Source of the DNA: Lentinula raphanica
Taxonomy: Eukaryota; Basidiomycota; Agaricomycetes; Agaricales; Omphalotaceae
Length of the DNA: 64,000 bases
Reading direction: 5' to 3'
Assembly: GCA_027919835.1 (NCBI GenBank)
Contig: JANVFP010000011.1
Coordinates: 434,001-498,000 of the forward strand
Under the pieces are notes generated by a model, which searched no databases, had not been told where the DNA came from, and saw only the letters and a program-made list of their open reading frames with translations. The number at the start of each line of letters is the position of its first letter. Positions within the stretch are counted from its first letter, which is position 1. The position numbers and the translations under genes were made by a program. Of this stretch, positions 53,478-64,000 are shown one piece after another.

Positions 53478-53695
53478 ATGAGCTGGTTATAGTTACAAGA
53501 CGGTTTTGCTGAAGGCACTCAGACCTCAACGATGATCACTGAGACATGAAAGGTACGAATGAAATTCGTAATCGCAAACGGGTATGAATTATACAAGACG
53601 CCTATGTTGTTGCCGATCGATTACATAGTTTTTTTCGGTTTACTGCGGGATTGGCATTCCAGATGCATTGTCTCGGAATATCTATGCTCGAGCAT

Positions 53696-56600
53696 TCATG
53701 AGGTCACTCGCTCGAGACAGAGAAACCAAGTCCTCACCTTGGGAACAGGATACACATGCGTGACAGCGTTTTCTTTGATAAGAAGCGTAAGGTCTGTTCT
53801 GACAAAGTGTGAAATCACATCTCCTAAAGGAACGGTCAACGTCCTCCTGGTCGCCGTCTTTGATTGTAAACATAACCACCCGCAGCTGAGAGTTCGATAC
53901 AAGTCATCTTCCTCGCTGATTGGCTGCAGAGCTATGACTTCGAAATACGTACTTGCGACCGATTCCTTCGTGACGGGGTGAGGGTGAGTATGTCGAATGA
54001 TTTTGTTGATCGTTCCAGCTAGTATTGTCCCTTCGCCGCGAAACACAACGGAGCTCTCGCGAGGCTTACAGGAGTAGATCACCCGTCCGAGCGCTACTCC
54101 ATCTAATTGTTGAGCCCGCCGAGCTACTTTACCATCCCAGTATGATCTATGAACATCATATTTCACACACAAGCAGTCCACAATGCGGTCCAAAGCAGAT
54201 CCGTCGATGTAGACAAGGGTTTCCTTGAACTCAGTACTAGCCCAAGCAGATAAATCGGTCCCGGCGAACATACCACGATGGTCTTCGCGTTCAATGTCTT
54301 GAAGCACTGCCAATGCTTCTTCGATATCTTCCCGAAGCTGAGGATACTGGTCCAGTAAGATTTGTAGATTGGCCATTTGACCATATGAAGACATCATCGT
54401 AGCTTCAACTTCACCTGCGATGACCATATTTCACCGTATAACAAGAACATGGTCAAGGAACGAGCTTACCCAGATGACCGTTCTTCTTCATGTCTTGTAA
54501 CAAGTGGTTGATGCGTTCGAACACAGGGGTACTCCATGCGTGCCCTGGACCCATGTTTTCTAAGTCAGAGATGACGTGAAGCGCAAGATGGTGGTTCGAT
54601 GAGAGCACCACGTCAGGAAACAGTTCTAGCACCCCCCGTAGGTATTTCAAGATGGTCGATTGATAATAGACCCTTGATTCTTCAGACGTTTCACGGAGAA
54701 AGATGACATGGAGGCTATGAACTAGGTCCAAAAAGTTCAGTAGCATCTGGTAGTGGCGTGATTGGGGTTTTTCTCTGTTCCCATAACCCCATACCCGGAT
54801 CAAGGTTATGACCAACGAGATGGAGCATACGACCTTGTATTCATCGGCGCTGAGCTTTCCTGTCGCAGGGATACCCCACTTTTGGGGTGCCGGTTGAATC
54901 CAGCTGGGAAGCACGGATCGTGCCATATCTGCCCATATTTTTTCTAACAGATCCTTCCCGATCACTGCTCTGGGGGAATTTTGCTTCAGATTGCTGTCGC
55001 GATGCTCTTGGCGCTGAAAAGAGTTGAGTCAATGTAAGCCCACTAGTTTCTAACGCGACGGTAACATGTCAACTTGCCCACAATAACAATCGTCGTACCA
55101 TGTCGTCCTTCTTCAACGACCTGACGGTTGTGGAGTCAAACGGCGGAATTTTATACTCTCTGCACAGCTGCTCCAGCTGCTGATGTGGCCAAGATGTCAG
55201 TGTCGCCTTTGATAGCTCATTTTCTTCGAAATTTTGCTTGAGTTTTCCGTATCGTAAGTTCGAAGAATATGCATTATCGTCAGCTCCATTTTCTTGTCTC
55301 TGCATTTGATTATCAATAAGAACGTTATCGTAACCATAAAAAGACACATACGTAGAGTAGAAGACGTCCTCCCAGAATCTTCTTTGTATCTTTCGAGTTG
55401 TAGAGGATGTTGAGATCTTGGCACAACGCTTGAAGAACCAATTTTGTGCAGTTCGAGAACGAAGGAGCTCTCGAACCCAAGTTAAGTAGCTTGGATTTCA
55501 GGTCCTCAAACGCTTGGTCTTTATCGAAATGAAAGGCTGCCGCCGGTTTCGATACCGGGGGTAGCATGTTGGGATCTGCAACTGAGGTAGCTCTCGAGCT
55601 AAAGGACTTCATACAAGGGCAAGCTGGTCATGATCTGATCACATCGACACAATACGGAACAAACATACTGCCTCAGACAATTCCGATTCTGACTCTTGAG
55701 CGCTAGCATTCGACTATCAGAGTGAATGACTGTGGCAAGCATGTACAAAGGAGGACGCTTACAGGCTGGACCACTGTCGGCTTGTCACCTACCCAACCAT
55801 CGGGGATTTGATCATAGTCGAGAGGAGGAATCTCAGGTACCTCTTCTGCTGCAATATTTGAGCGCTGTGACTCATGAGTTCATGAAGAGGGCTGGTGAAC
55901 GAGTAGGCTACTCACCCAATGCAAAATCTGTTTCACCATTTGCTGTTTACCCCCGGCTCCAGTACGTAGATTGAGCCAAAAGCACAGATACCAGATGACC
56001 TTCTTGTTTTCTTCTTCTAAAAGTCGCTGCAAGGATGGAGCGTTCTCCCGAATTTCATCGAGAAGACGGCGAAGGCTGGCCTTGGATAGCTTTCTTTGCC
56101 TGTCGGTGTCTGGGCACATTCCATCTCCGCCGTTTTTTTCATGATCGATCCCCCATATTATACGAAGATGAGTTCTAAATAGGCCAAGATATCCGAGATG
56201 CATATCGTCAATGACGGTGTACCGAATGGGGTTCCAATACGGCAACTTCAGCAGCTCTGTCCAACGGACTCCGTGATCCCTGTATATTGCTTCGCGTCGC
56301 ATCTGAGAAGCTTCTTTCCATTCGAGAGCGAGTTCTTTGTGTTTGTCAGGGTCCCGCATGATCCAGGTATTTGGCTCAAGGTTATGGATGTCGCTGATTG
56401 GCAAGAGACAACGTCTACAAAAATGGGTATGATTGTGTGCAGCAAAGCCAGAAATTTGAATCGCAGCTTCCGTATCACACACCGCAGGGAGTAGCGCTAT
56501 GAATACTGTTCGACCAAGGCGATAGCGAGCCGTACGCGTGTAAGAGATGCCTTGCCAGAATGGAAGCAGTTGCTCGACCAACACGCGCAAGGTATAGTTG

Positions 56601-58177
56601 ATGTGATGTTGTTTGGGCTTCCCGGGAATCACAGTGATGAGACACATGTATTCTTGTCGGTATCGAAGATGTTCAGGGAGAGATAAAAGCACCAAATACA
56701 GAGCCGTGGACTGGATTTGAGCGTGAGTCTCTTTCTGGTAGAAAGGATTGAACCCATCGAATCCAAGGCTCATTACAAGTCGCAGATCTGGGTTTCCAGA
56801 CAAACCTATCTGGGGCTGTGCATATGGTTGTCCGTCTGGCCCCTTAAGTTCACGAAAGACGGAAGAATCCACGAAATCTCTTGCCAGACCTGGTTCTGGT
56901 GGGGGTACATGGTGTTGGTGCTCATTAATCACATCCTCGATGCCGGGTATACTCAGCAGTCTCCCAATCCATGATTTCAAGTCCTGAAAAACCTGCTTTC
57001 GAATCGGGGCCAGGAACGAATGTTTTCCGTTCTTGAGAATTCGCCATAACGTGGCTCCACACAACGGTGAGTCCGGAGAAGACCTCTCTTTGCACACAGG
57101 GAGAGGCAGGTCAGCTTTATGCGCGTTTTCGGCTTCAGTAAGCACCTCTCCGGTGAACGGATAAAGGGCATGGCATCGGGGGCATAAGATTGAGACATGT
57201 AACGTAGGATTGAGGTTGAGATGGTCTACGATGGTGTGAATGTCTTTCGGGATCATGGATGGAACTTCAGACTGAATCCCGTGACGCCTGGCAAAGGCTC
57301 TGAGTACACAACGTAGCAAGGCAAGATTCACCCGCATGTTACGGGTCGAGCTCCGGTTCTTGATGTACATGATCAGGGCAGCGAGGAGAGTCGGTGTCGC
57401 ATCTGTCAGTCGCCTCTCAGCAAAATGAAGACCTGGATATTCAGAGGTTCAGATATGAATAACTCGCAGGATTGAAACACAACACGTACCATTGTCAACA
57501 GTGGATCCCCCATGTCCATCAGGATAAGCCTGTAATGTCCATTGCCACTCTTTGATGCGGTGAATCTTATTCAATGCCTCAAAAAGCTCTTCCTGCACAT
57601 CTACTTCTCCAAATGAACGGTGTTCGCGAGGGAGGGATTGAACGGTTTTTAGCAGATGGCAGAATCTTGCCTCCGCATCCAACAGGCGATAATTGGTGAT
57701 CTTCTTCGTTTGCAAAGCGAAGTCACCTGTGTTCACTTCGAGAAGACTCTCAGAGTCTGGAAACACAAAGGATAGGTTCGGTGAAGGATCATTGATGAAG
57801 ACGAGACGAGTTTCGCAGTCGCAGAGTGTTTGCAAACGCATAGAAATTTCGGATGTTATACTTCCTAGCCAGCCGTCGGTAGATTCGGTGGAAATGGAGC
57901 TCGAGACGGACGGAAAAAAGGGAAGGTCCTCCGAACGATGGGATTGAACAGCAAGTCCCTCGCTGTCAGGTTCTGCAGGTCCTATTGCTCCTCTATCAGA
58001 CGGTTGTGATCGTTCTATCCTCGATAGAAAATTGGTCCTGAGACGCTCCCGATGTCGATGCTCTGTTAGAGTCGAATGAGGGACAAGGACTCCGTCGGGG
58101 TTGTGCTTTAAGCAATCTTGGCAACGACACGGCTGAAGGTTGGAGCCATTCGAGCCACCTCTATGGCGGCGGGCCAT
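53696..58177 (-). CDS. CMC/CACTA-type (Tnp2/Plavaka-like) transposase
   Basis: Eight exons (57490-58177, 55916-57432, 55763-55864, 55669-55713, 55352-55606, 55078-55299, 54470-55013, 53696-54414) join without a stop into 1363 residues. The N-terminus has a Cys motif (CRCQDCLKHNPDG), then Zn-ribbon-like Cys pairs (ILCPRCHALYP, CGATLW). The RNase H-like core shows SLGFDGFNPF with the first Asp (about residue 455), AVCDTEAAIQISGFAAHNHT followed by FCRRC (second Asp about 549), and IDDMHLGYLG. Two SAP-like helical motifs follow, one with LEQLCREYKIPP. The C-terminal ALHVISDLENMGPGHAWSTP resembles the DUF4218-type region of CACTA proteins. Intron 6 is probably GC-AG (GCAAGT). The intact frame suggests recent activity. 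Confidence 0.88.
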
Positions 58178-58179
58178 TT

Positions 58180-58850
58180 CAACAGCAAAGTGAACTTGAT
58201 ATGTTTGATACGTTGGGGACAGAAAAGAGAATCGACGGCCTGGTACCGGTGCCTCTGGTGGCGCGCGCGCGCGCTATTAGTATTATCCGTAATAACCATC
58301 TCTTTGATCATTCGGCAGCGCTATCCCTCTATATTCCAGATCTTATAACTTCCTATCGTAGACATCAGCTCCTAGGCAGGTAGACATCAGAAAGCATTAT
58401 GCAGGGCCCGTGAATTATTCCGATGTCATGACTTACGTGAGAATCAGGCTAGGGTTCAAACGTTCAAGAATCAAACTTCAACATCTTCAGAACCACTTCA
58501 GGTACTTGCCCACTGACGAGAATGGAGCCGGACGAAGGCCAAGACACAGACACATCCGAAAGTACAGCAGTAGGTTATTCGCAGGCTTGGATCATAGCCC
58601 GATGCTGATTAACTGCAGCCCTCTGTGTGGTGGAGAAGGCAGACATATGATTATGCCACCTATTATTTGGACGACGATGGAATGATTCAGAAGATTCATC
58701 ACGATCCAGGCGTTGAGGAGTCATAAGCCAGAATAATATTGCGGATATTTGAGAGGGTCACTGAAAGTGAATGCAGTAACACGAAGGCAAGAGGACGTGC
58801 AAAAACCCCCCCTCCGAAAGGCGGGCTCAGAAAGTCCGAAAATTCCAGTT
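58180..58850. other. 5' flank of the transposase, element end not located
   Basis: This holds the upstream region of the transposase, a (GC)6 run at 58261-58272 and a possible short plus-strand frame at 58410-58685 that I do not support. I looked for inverted termini shared with 46.8-47.1 kb and with 53.2-53.6 kb and found none by eye. Confidence 0.4.
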
Positions 58851-58858
58851 AGTCTTTC

Positions 58859-59416
58859 TTGAGATGTCCGTATCGTGTACTGAGGTCTGTGTTGATTGTA
58901 GCGTCTGCGAAGGATGGCGATAGAGGATTCACCCCCGTTAGCTTCAAGCCTTTGACACGCCCCGTTAAGTACTTCGTGCCAGGAGGGCGTACAAACACCA
59001 CGAATGAACCATTTGGCCCAACGAAGCTGGAAACGACGTCTTTCAAGTCGATCGATAGCGAGGGCCATAACGCCTGGCACTCTAGTCAATCACCAAATGA
59101 TCTAGATGTCCCTCTTCCTGACACTCCAATGCCTAGAATGATAGGGACGACATATGTTCATAGAAACACTACGGATGGGGGTTACCAGGTATGGGTATGG
59201 TGTAGTCGCGAGGGAGGAGAGCTTGCATGGCAACCTGTTGACCTGAATAGCGAGCAAATCGCACACCCAAAGATTCCCAACAGGTCGCTGAAATTAACCT
59301 TAACAGGAAAGCCCAGCTGGGTTCTGAATAGCACATTGACGACTTATCAGAAGCGGAACTCGCGAAGATCCAAATCGCGTGCCCCCGAATCCGCTAGTGC
59401 TAGCACAACGAACTGA
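58859..59416 (+). CDS. small protein of unknown function
   Basis: One open frame of 185 residues. The middle and end look like a folded protein: GGYQVWVWCSREGGELAWQP, then HPKIPNRSLKLTLTGKPSWV, followed by a basic Ser/Arg-rich tail. The first 10 residues are doubtful and an upstream exon may exist. The antisense strand also has a frame at 58849-59046, so orientation is not certain. Lies just outside the transposase start in divergent orientation and might belong to the same element. Confidence 0.45.
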   Translation: MRCPYRVLRSVLIVASAKDGDRGFTPVSFKPLTRPVKYFVPGGRTNTTNEPFGPTKLETTSFKSIDSEGHNAWHSSQSPNDLDVPLPDTPMPRMIGTTYVHRNTTDGGYQVWVWCSREGGELAWQPVDLNSEQIAHPKIPNRSLKLTLTGKPSWVLNSTLTTYQKRNSRRSKSRAPESASASTTN

Positions 59417-59849
59417 TGAAGAGAGATGCTGCGCGATTAAACGTTTGTGGGTACTGAAATGGGGAAGACTGGTTATTGGAATTGGGATACTTACCGTGGT
59501 AGAGATATCGGTTGATCACGAATGAAGCAGTGAACGGCGCTTATGTTGTGAACTCTATTGGATTTCTGTTATAATTTATTGGATCTAGACCGCTTTGCAA
59601 ACTTAATTTGGCCTGTCACAGCCTGTCAGCTTCGTCACTCCATTCGAGTCTCCACGAGGTTCGTCGATGTGACCATATGAACCACTCTGTTTCACAAGCT
59701 CTCGTCCGCGACAGCGAAGGCTGGTTCGTACTCATGGACATGGAAGAAACAACTCTCTTTCATCATTCATATGCTTCATCATCGGTAATTATCACAATCA
59801 TCGTGTTCTAGCAAGCATGAAAGAGACTGATTGATCGATCCTAGATAAT

Positions 59850-61068
59850 GGGCTGGCGAGATAATAACAAGAACGAAGAGGAAGTCGATGGATCCAGTCA
59901 CTTGGAGAGTAAAGATACTGATGACACAGAGAGTCAGAAATCCATGATCGAAGTATGCTCTGTTCATCTCTCCGAACTCATTCCTGATTATTCCCGCCGG
60001 TATGCGTTGTAACCGCAGAGTTTCCCTACAAATCCTAACATCCTCTCGAATCATACTGAAAATTGGCCACATGCAGAAACGGTAAATACGTTCAGTGTAT
60101 GAGTCTTTTATTGCTGACGTATGTCTTCACAGGTCACTGCGAGCCCCCCAGATATCCAGAAGTTGATCATCGATGAAACTCCACCTTTGCAGGACCCCAG
60201 ACAGAACGTGAACGAACCTATCATACATCCCATCTTTGCAATGCCAGTGAGAATGATACAGCTCCTGTCGAACTGACATCTGAAGTCTCATTCTCAAGGA
60301 TGTGTCTAACTCCCTGGGCACGAGTAACCCACAGGTCACGCATGATCAGTCAGTCAAACTGACGGTGGGTGGACTTATTCAACCTCATAATTCAGACAGA
60401 TTGTAAATCTTTCTCCACAGGTTCTATCCAGCTCACCAGAACGTCCCGCGAGTCCAGAAAGCGTAAACGAGAAAGTGAGCTTGCTCATCGTATGGATTTT
60501 TAGATCATGCTCATCTTTTTTTCCAGGAATTGCCCAATTCCTTGATCAACTCGACTAAGATTCCCAGCGTTGATCAGCCCTTCATAGTGTTATCGGACCT
60601 TCTCGACCGTTTCGGAACTCTCATCGTGAGTCTCACAAGGATCAAGACACGAGTGCATTGTATTGAAGTGTTTCCATGTTACAGATAATCAATTACTCTC
60701 TCCCGCAAGCCCTGTTCAAAGTGGGAGCTTTGATATACCTGCTGTTTCTAGGTCGAGTAATGCGAAAGATCTGGTTGATGTTTCAAAGCCAAGCGCTTGC
60801 TGTGGGGCTTGGAAATCTCGCTCTCAGTATCATGATATCGTTACTCGTTCGACTCAATGTTCACGGGCAAGTTAGAATGCAACTGGATGAGGTAGGCTTC
60901 GTCGATGTTAGTTCTGACCGTATTGCTTATGCTTACCCTCGAATTGCTCAGAAATATACGGTTCCGGAAACTGTCGTCGACAGTATTACTTTTGTGGGCG
61001 CCTTCACCTGTGTCTCTATCATCTGGCAGACGGCTCTGATTGTTGGGGACTTCGTAGCTTATCTCTGA
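59850..61068 (+). CDS. multi-exon membrane protein of unknown function
   Basis: The clearest exons are 60421-60472 (SSSPERPASPESVNEK), about 60528-60624 (NSTKIPSVDQPFIVLSDLLD) and 60685-61068. The last exon encodes two or three hydrophobic segments (ALFKVGALIYLLFLG, LGNLALSIMISLLVR, SITFVGAFTCVSIIW) around a polar loop and ends at 61068. Upstream exons are acidic and polar (NKNEEEVDGSSHLESKDTDD near 59867) but their joins are unclear. The same hydrophobic pattern is found at 51880-52315. It may be an integral membrane protein with a cytosolic acidic N-terminus. No family recognised. Confidence 0.5.
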
Positions 61069-61670
61069 ACACCCAATATGACTACTATTCAATATTGAGT
61101 CTGGAGACCAGTTAAGAGAGCGAACGTATGTGAAGCCTGAACATCTCTGAATTTTGCTGGTTCCGTCCTTAGAACCCATCGCTAAACACTCGTTAAATCA
61201 ACGCGATTGACACTCACGAGAGCTCCTAACGCCCCAAACACCGCCGCCAGATTCGCGATTCTATGACATTCAACAACGGTCTGAGGATGTATCTTCCTCG
61301 CGATCGACTTCTCTGCCTCTCACAGAAGCTCGATGCAGACACAGGTGAAGTCAGGGACAGAGGTTTGGACGCATAGGGTTCTAGGAAGACAGAGACAGAT
61401 ATTCGGGTGTGGGTGCCAAACGGAACAGAGGCAGATTCGGACGAAAAGTGGGATGAGTTATTATTCAGTGTGCCATACAATGAACCTCGTTGATAACAAA
61501 TGTTATGACAATTACTACCATATAATCTTCTTCCATGGTCGCAGAATACGAGCAGAATTTCAAGGGTGGCGATGCAGTCTCTAAAAAGTAGGGAAGAAGA
61601 TAAAAATTGAGGGTCTCGCCGTCATGGAATTGACCTGTTCTGATCAATCGGAAGTCTGAGCGATCAAGCA

Positions 61671-61955
61671 TCAACACCGTGACCTTCTTCCACCCCATCT
61701 TTGTCTCCCTCCCCCATTCTCGCGACCACCTCCTCTTCCCCAATTGAACCCTAGCTCACCAGCACCACCTCTGTCCCTACCTCCGCCTCCGCCTAAACCC
61801 CATCCATTTGAGGAACCTGCACCCCGGGCATACATAGCATCATCCTGCGACAGCGATGGGCCATTTGTACGGGTAAAATTCATGTTGGCACTAGCACCAT
61901 CGCCGATTCCAGGGATCGACGCGCGTGTGACTGATGATCATGAGCCAGCTTTGAC
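61671..61955 (-). CDS. possible Gly-rich protein exon
   Basis: The minus strand has an open stretch coding RASIPGIGDGASANMNFTRT, then a strongly Gly/Arg-rich part (SNGWGLGGGGGRDRGGAGEL) ending in a basic tip. A splice acceptor could precede it near 61950, but I could not find the remaining exons. The antisense frame is Pro-rich, so the composition alone is ambiguous. Low confidence. Confidence 0.3.
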
Positions 61956-62593
61956 ATTTTCGATTTTTTTGAAGATGCCTCGCTGGCGACAGTATTCTAC
62001 ATGAAGGTCACTCAAAACTCTCCGTCAAGGTCTTCGTCGTCCAGATCACCCTCTTGGATTTCCTCCGCTAACTCTTTCTCTCTTTCGCGTGAGCATTGCC
62101 TAGGAAAATCAGGTCAGTAGCGAGCTATAGCAACGTAAGTGTACCACTACTTACCTTAACACTCTGATTATGCAGTTCCAAACAATATCCGATCCTTCTC
62201 GAGAAGATTTTCGCCACCTCCAAAAAGTGGCAGCATGATAGAAACCAGGTGCAACAGTAGCATGGGCGCGGGACGGATTGCTTGATGAAAATTTGTATGA
62301 GCGTCACTGTACACAAAGGACGATCAGTGTAGCAAAGCGTTCCTAAGATTGGTGGTTCCCCTGCATAAGCGCGAGATCAACCTAGAACAAATTGGTTAGC
62401 AGGGCACGGCAGGATATACTGTAGTAGCACTTATCTTAGGAATACTTCTAATTATAATGGATATTGTGACTGATTTGTTTTGAAAGTAGACTATGGATTG
62501 TATCACTACATTTTGTAATAAATATTATCGGTCTCACTATAATAACTAAGGGGAATCAGCCCGAAATCCAAAAGAAGAGACGAAACACGTACC

Positions 62594-63093
62594 TCACTCG
62601 GTTGCAGCTCTGAAGAGAAGCGGGCGAACGATAGATTTCCATGCTAACCGCCTGTTCACGGAAATCTCGAAGATTTCTACATGTGTCTTTTGGCCTAAAG
62701 AGGGGGTTTGCAAATTGAGCAAAAGCAAAGCGAGATACATACATTGATAGCAGTGAATTCGCGGCCTTTCGGAGCACCAGAGTTCCAACAACAAATGTGC
62801 TAAAGATTCTACAGGAACAAAGATCGATTGATACATCGAGGGACAAGGGTGAACTTACCGGCCCTTCGTCTCTTCATAACTGTGATTGGTGGCATCCACC
62901 TTCGATAGGCAGACGGGCACTGCCTATCCCATTCTCCTTTTCGTCGAGCGAAGTCTTTGGTCATCCCGATCTTCCATCGGTGACCACGATCAACAAACGC
63001 GTAGAGAAAACCGGGCCCATCCGCGAGAGACGTCGAACGCGACCGCCGAGAAGCGTACAGCGTGTGCAATACACGAGGGGATCGTTTAGACAT
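62594..63093 (-). CDS. T5orf172 (GIY-YIG-like) domain protein
   Basis: Three exons (62859-63093, 62743-62808, 62594-62694) join in frame to 133 residues. GFLYAFVDRGHRWKIGMTKD followed by FARRKGEWDRQC is the signature of the T5orf172/Mug113 branch of the GIY-YIG superfamily (the G-x-(L/V)-Y and the K-I-G-x-(S/T) strands, then Arg). The second exon has ESLAHLLLELW with the expected Glu of the helix, and the third has KTHVEIFEISVNRRLAW, matching the usual CG..H.EWF-like end. These short proteins are abundant in Agaricomycetes. A DNA-nicking role is plausible from the fold, but no function is established for the fungal proteins. Confidence 0.75.
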
Positions 63094-63119
63094 TTAGTAG
63101 ACTGGGAGAATTAATGTGG

Positions 63120-63436
63120 TGTTCATTGAAAGGAGCCGCTGATCAAAAAGAGCTGGGACCTGTGAGGATAAGCAGCAAACCTTTTTCTATGGTGGAAGAA
63201 GGGATGGGAGTGAGATTGAGGCGCTGTTGTCGATGGGATCAGATAGAGTAATGATTATTAGTCGTTGAGTGCTGTTAGGCAAACTCATGAACATTACCAT
63301 CGATGACAAACTGTTGTGGACCGCGAGAGATCTGGGTGACCTTCCTTACTGATGTACTGCTAGAATAATGTCAGAGTATCATTGATAATTAAGCTAATGA
63401 TGCCTCGTCAGTCGACCGGGAATGAAAGCACGACGG
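63120..63436. other. short spacer, no gene seen
   Basis: The minus strand has a short stretch with VRKVTQISRGPQQFVIDGNV, which looks coding-like but has no support from splice signals or length. It ends next to the dispersed repeat. Confidence 0.35.
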
Positions 63437-64000
63437 GGTCCTGCAATTGGCATCGAGTTCAGCCAGAAGACTGATCTTCGACTACGTCGAGCATCATTCC
63501 GCGAATGGTGAGCTCAGACCCTTAAGCTAGTTATTGGTTTGATGCATAATGCCGAAGGACGAGTGAGTTAGTGAGAAAGGTGAGGTGAACAAACGACGGA
63601 GTGGTGGATGTAGATGCAAAAGAGTACTAGGTACTCTTCAACAATCGCGTTCCGACATCCCCGACATCAGTGATGTCACGCGTTCTGACATCCCGACGTT
63701 TGTGGCCCGCCATTCCGACATCAGGATGTCCCGACATTTTGCTATTCCGATGTCGGGGACGTCTCGACGTCTTGACATCCCGACGTCCGGTACACATAAC
63801 CTCGGCGAGAATATTCAGAAGAACCTCACCATATCCTCGAGGCGGAAATTGGCTGGAAATTGGAAATAACCTTGGCGAGGATATCTGGCGAATTTTTAAA
63901 AAATCATCCCAATTTGGCTATCATTTCCGCTTAGAGAGAATTTCGAAAATCATCCGAATAAAATCACCCGGGACACTAGCAATTTCCTCTGTGAGAGTTT
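63437..64000 (+). repeat. dispersed repeat rich in GATGTCGG palindromes, copy 2 (cut by window edge)
   Basis: The sequence from GGTCCTGCAATTGGCATCGA onwards matches the reverse complement of 36577-37132 with few differences, including the GACATC/GATGTC palindrome cluster at 63651-63795. The left limit of similarity is near 63437; the right limit lies beyond the window. It carries the last codons of the BTB-like relic, so the duplicated segment included part of that sequence. Confidence 0.85.

Noticed and set aside
53682..54384. Plus-strand and off-frame minus-strand ORFs over the transposase 3' exon
   Set aside because: They are shadows of the 53696-54414 exon, which continues the transposase frame and carries its conserved C-terminal motifs.
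46800..58700. Terminal inverted repeats of the CMC element
   Set aside because: I compared the flanks at 46.8-47.1, 53.2-53.6 and 58.2-58.7 kb for CACT(A/G)-type ends and long inverted matches and saw none convincing, so no element borders are annotated.
1..64000. CRISPR array, rRNA, tRNA, or bacterial operon features
   Set aside because: Repeats found are tandem or dispersed eukaryotic repeats without regular spacers; no tRNA cloverleaf or rRNA segment was recognised, and genes are intron-rich.

Overview
The window is nuclear DNA of a filamentous basidiomycete, most likely an Agaricomycete (mushroom-type fungus). Genes are dense and split by many 45-75 bp GT-AG introns. The proteins belong to families typical of that class: aryl-alcohol-dehydrogenase-like aldo-keto reductases, BTB proteins, TET/JBP dioxygenases, CMC (CACTA-type) transposases, T5orf172 nucleases and lineage-specific secreted proteins. 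I found no rRNA, tRNA or CRISPR array. Exon boundaries were read by eye from splice signals and reading phase; most join without a frame error, but some may be off by a base.

Layout. (1) 1-11.1 kb: a tandem array of four diverged units of about 2.7-3.8 kb. Each carries one minus-strand gene for a secreted, coiled-coil-rich protein with conserved Lys-Arg sites; three units keep plus-strand relics of a C2H2 zinc-finger gene and/or of the C-terminal WD40 part of Raptor/KOG1. The third unit holds two MITEs whose empty sites survive in sister units. (2) 11.7-14.7 kb: a C2H2 zinc-finger gene and an Alr4036-type FMN-binding oxidase gene. (3) 14.9-22.3 kb: three intact tandem aldo-keto reductase genes with duplicated promoters. 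(4) 22.6-25.5 kb: a secreted kinase-like protein and adenosine kinase. (5) 27.2-35.5 kb: three minus-strand secreted-protein genes among segmental duplications. (6) 36.4-39.1 kb: a debris zone with a repeat rich in GATGTCGG-type palindromes, a BTB-like relic, a broken CCT2 chaperonin copy and a small coiled-coil gene. (7) 39.5-46.8 kb: WD40-plus-membrane, BTB, unknown and repeat-membrane-coiled-coil genes. (8) 47.1-58.2 kb: the most interesting block. An intact TET/JBP-like 2-oxoglutarate/Fe(II) dioxygenase, an unrecognised regulator-like gene, a membrane-protein copy, a coiled-coil gene and an apparently intact 1363-residue CMC-type transposase lie together. (9) 58.2-64 kb: a small unknown gene, a membrane protein related to the 51.9 kb copy, a T5orf172 (GIY-YIG-like) gene, and an inverted second copy of the 36.5 kb repeat running off the right edge.

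Working together: the aldo-keto reductase trio probably shares one regulation and reaction type. The secreted-protein arrays look like fast-evolving interface genes multiplied by segmental duplication. The dioxygenase-transposase block fits the reported linkage of basidiomycete TET/JBP genes with DNA transposons; whether it is one mobile unit is unproven because I could not find terminal repeats.
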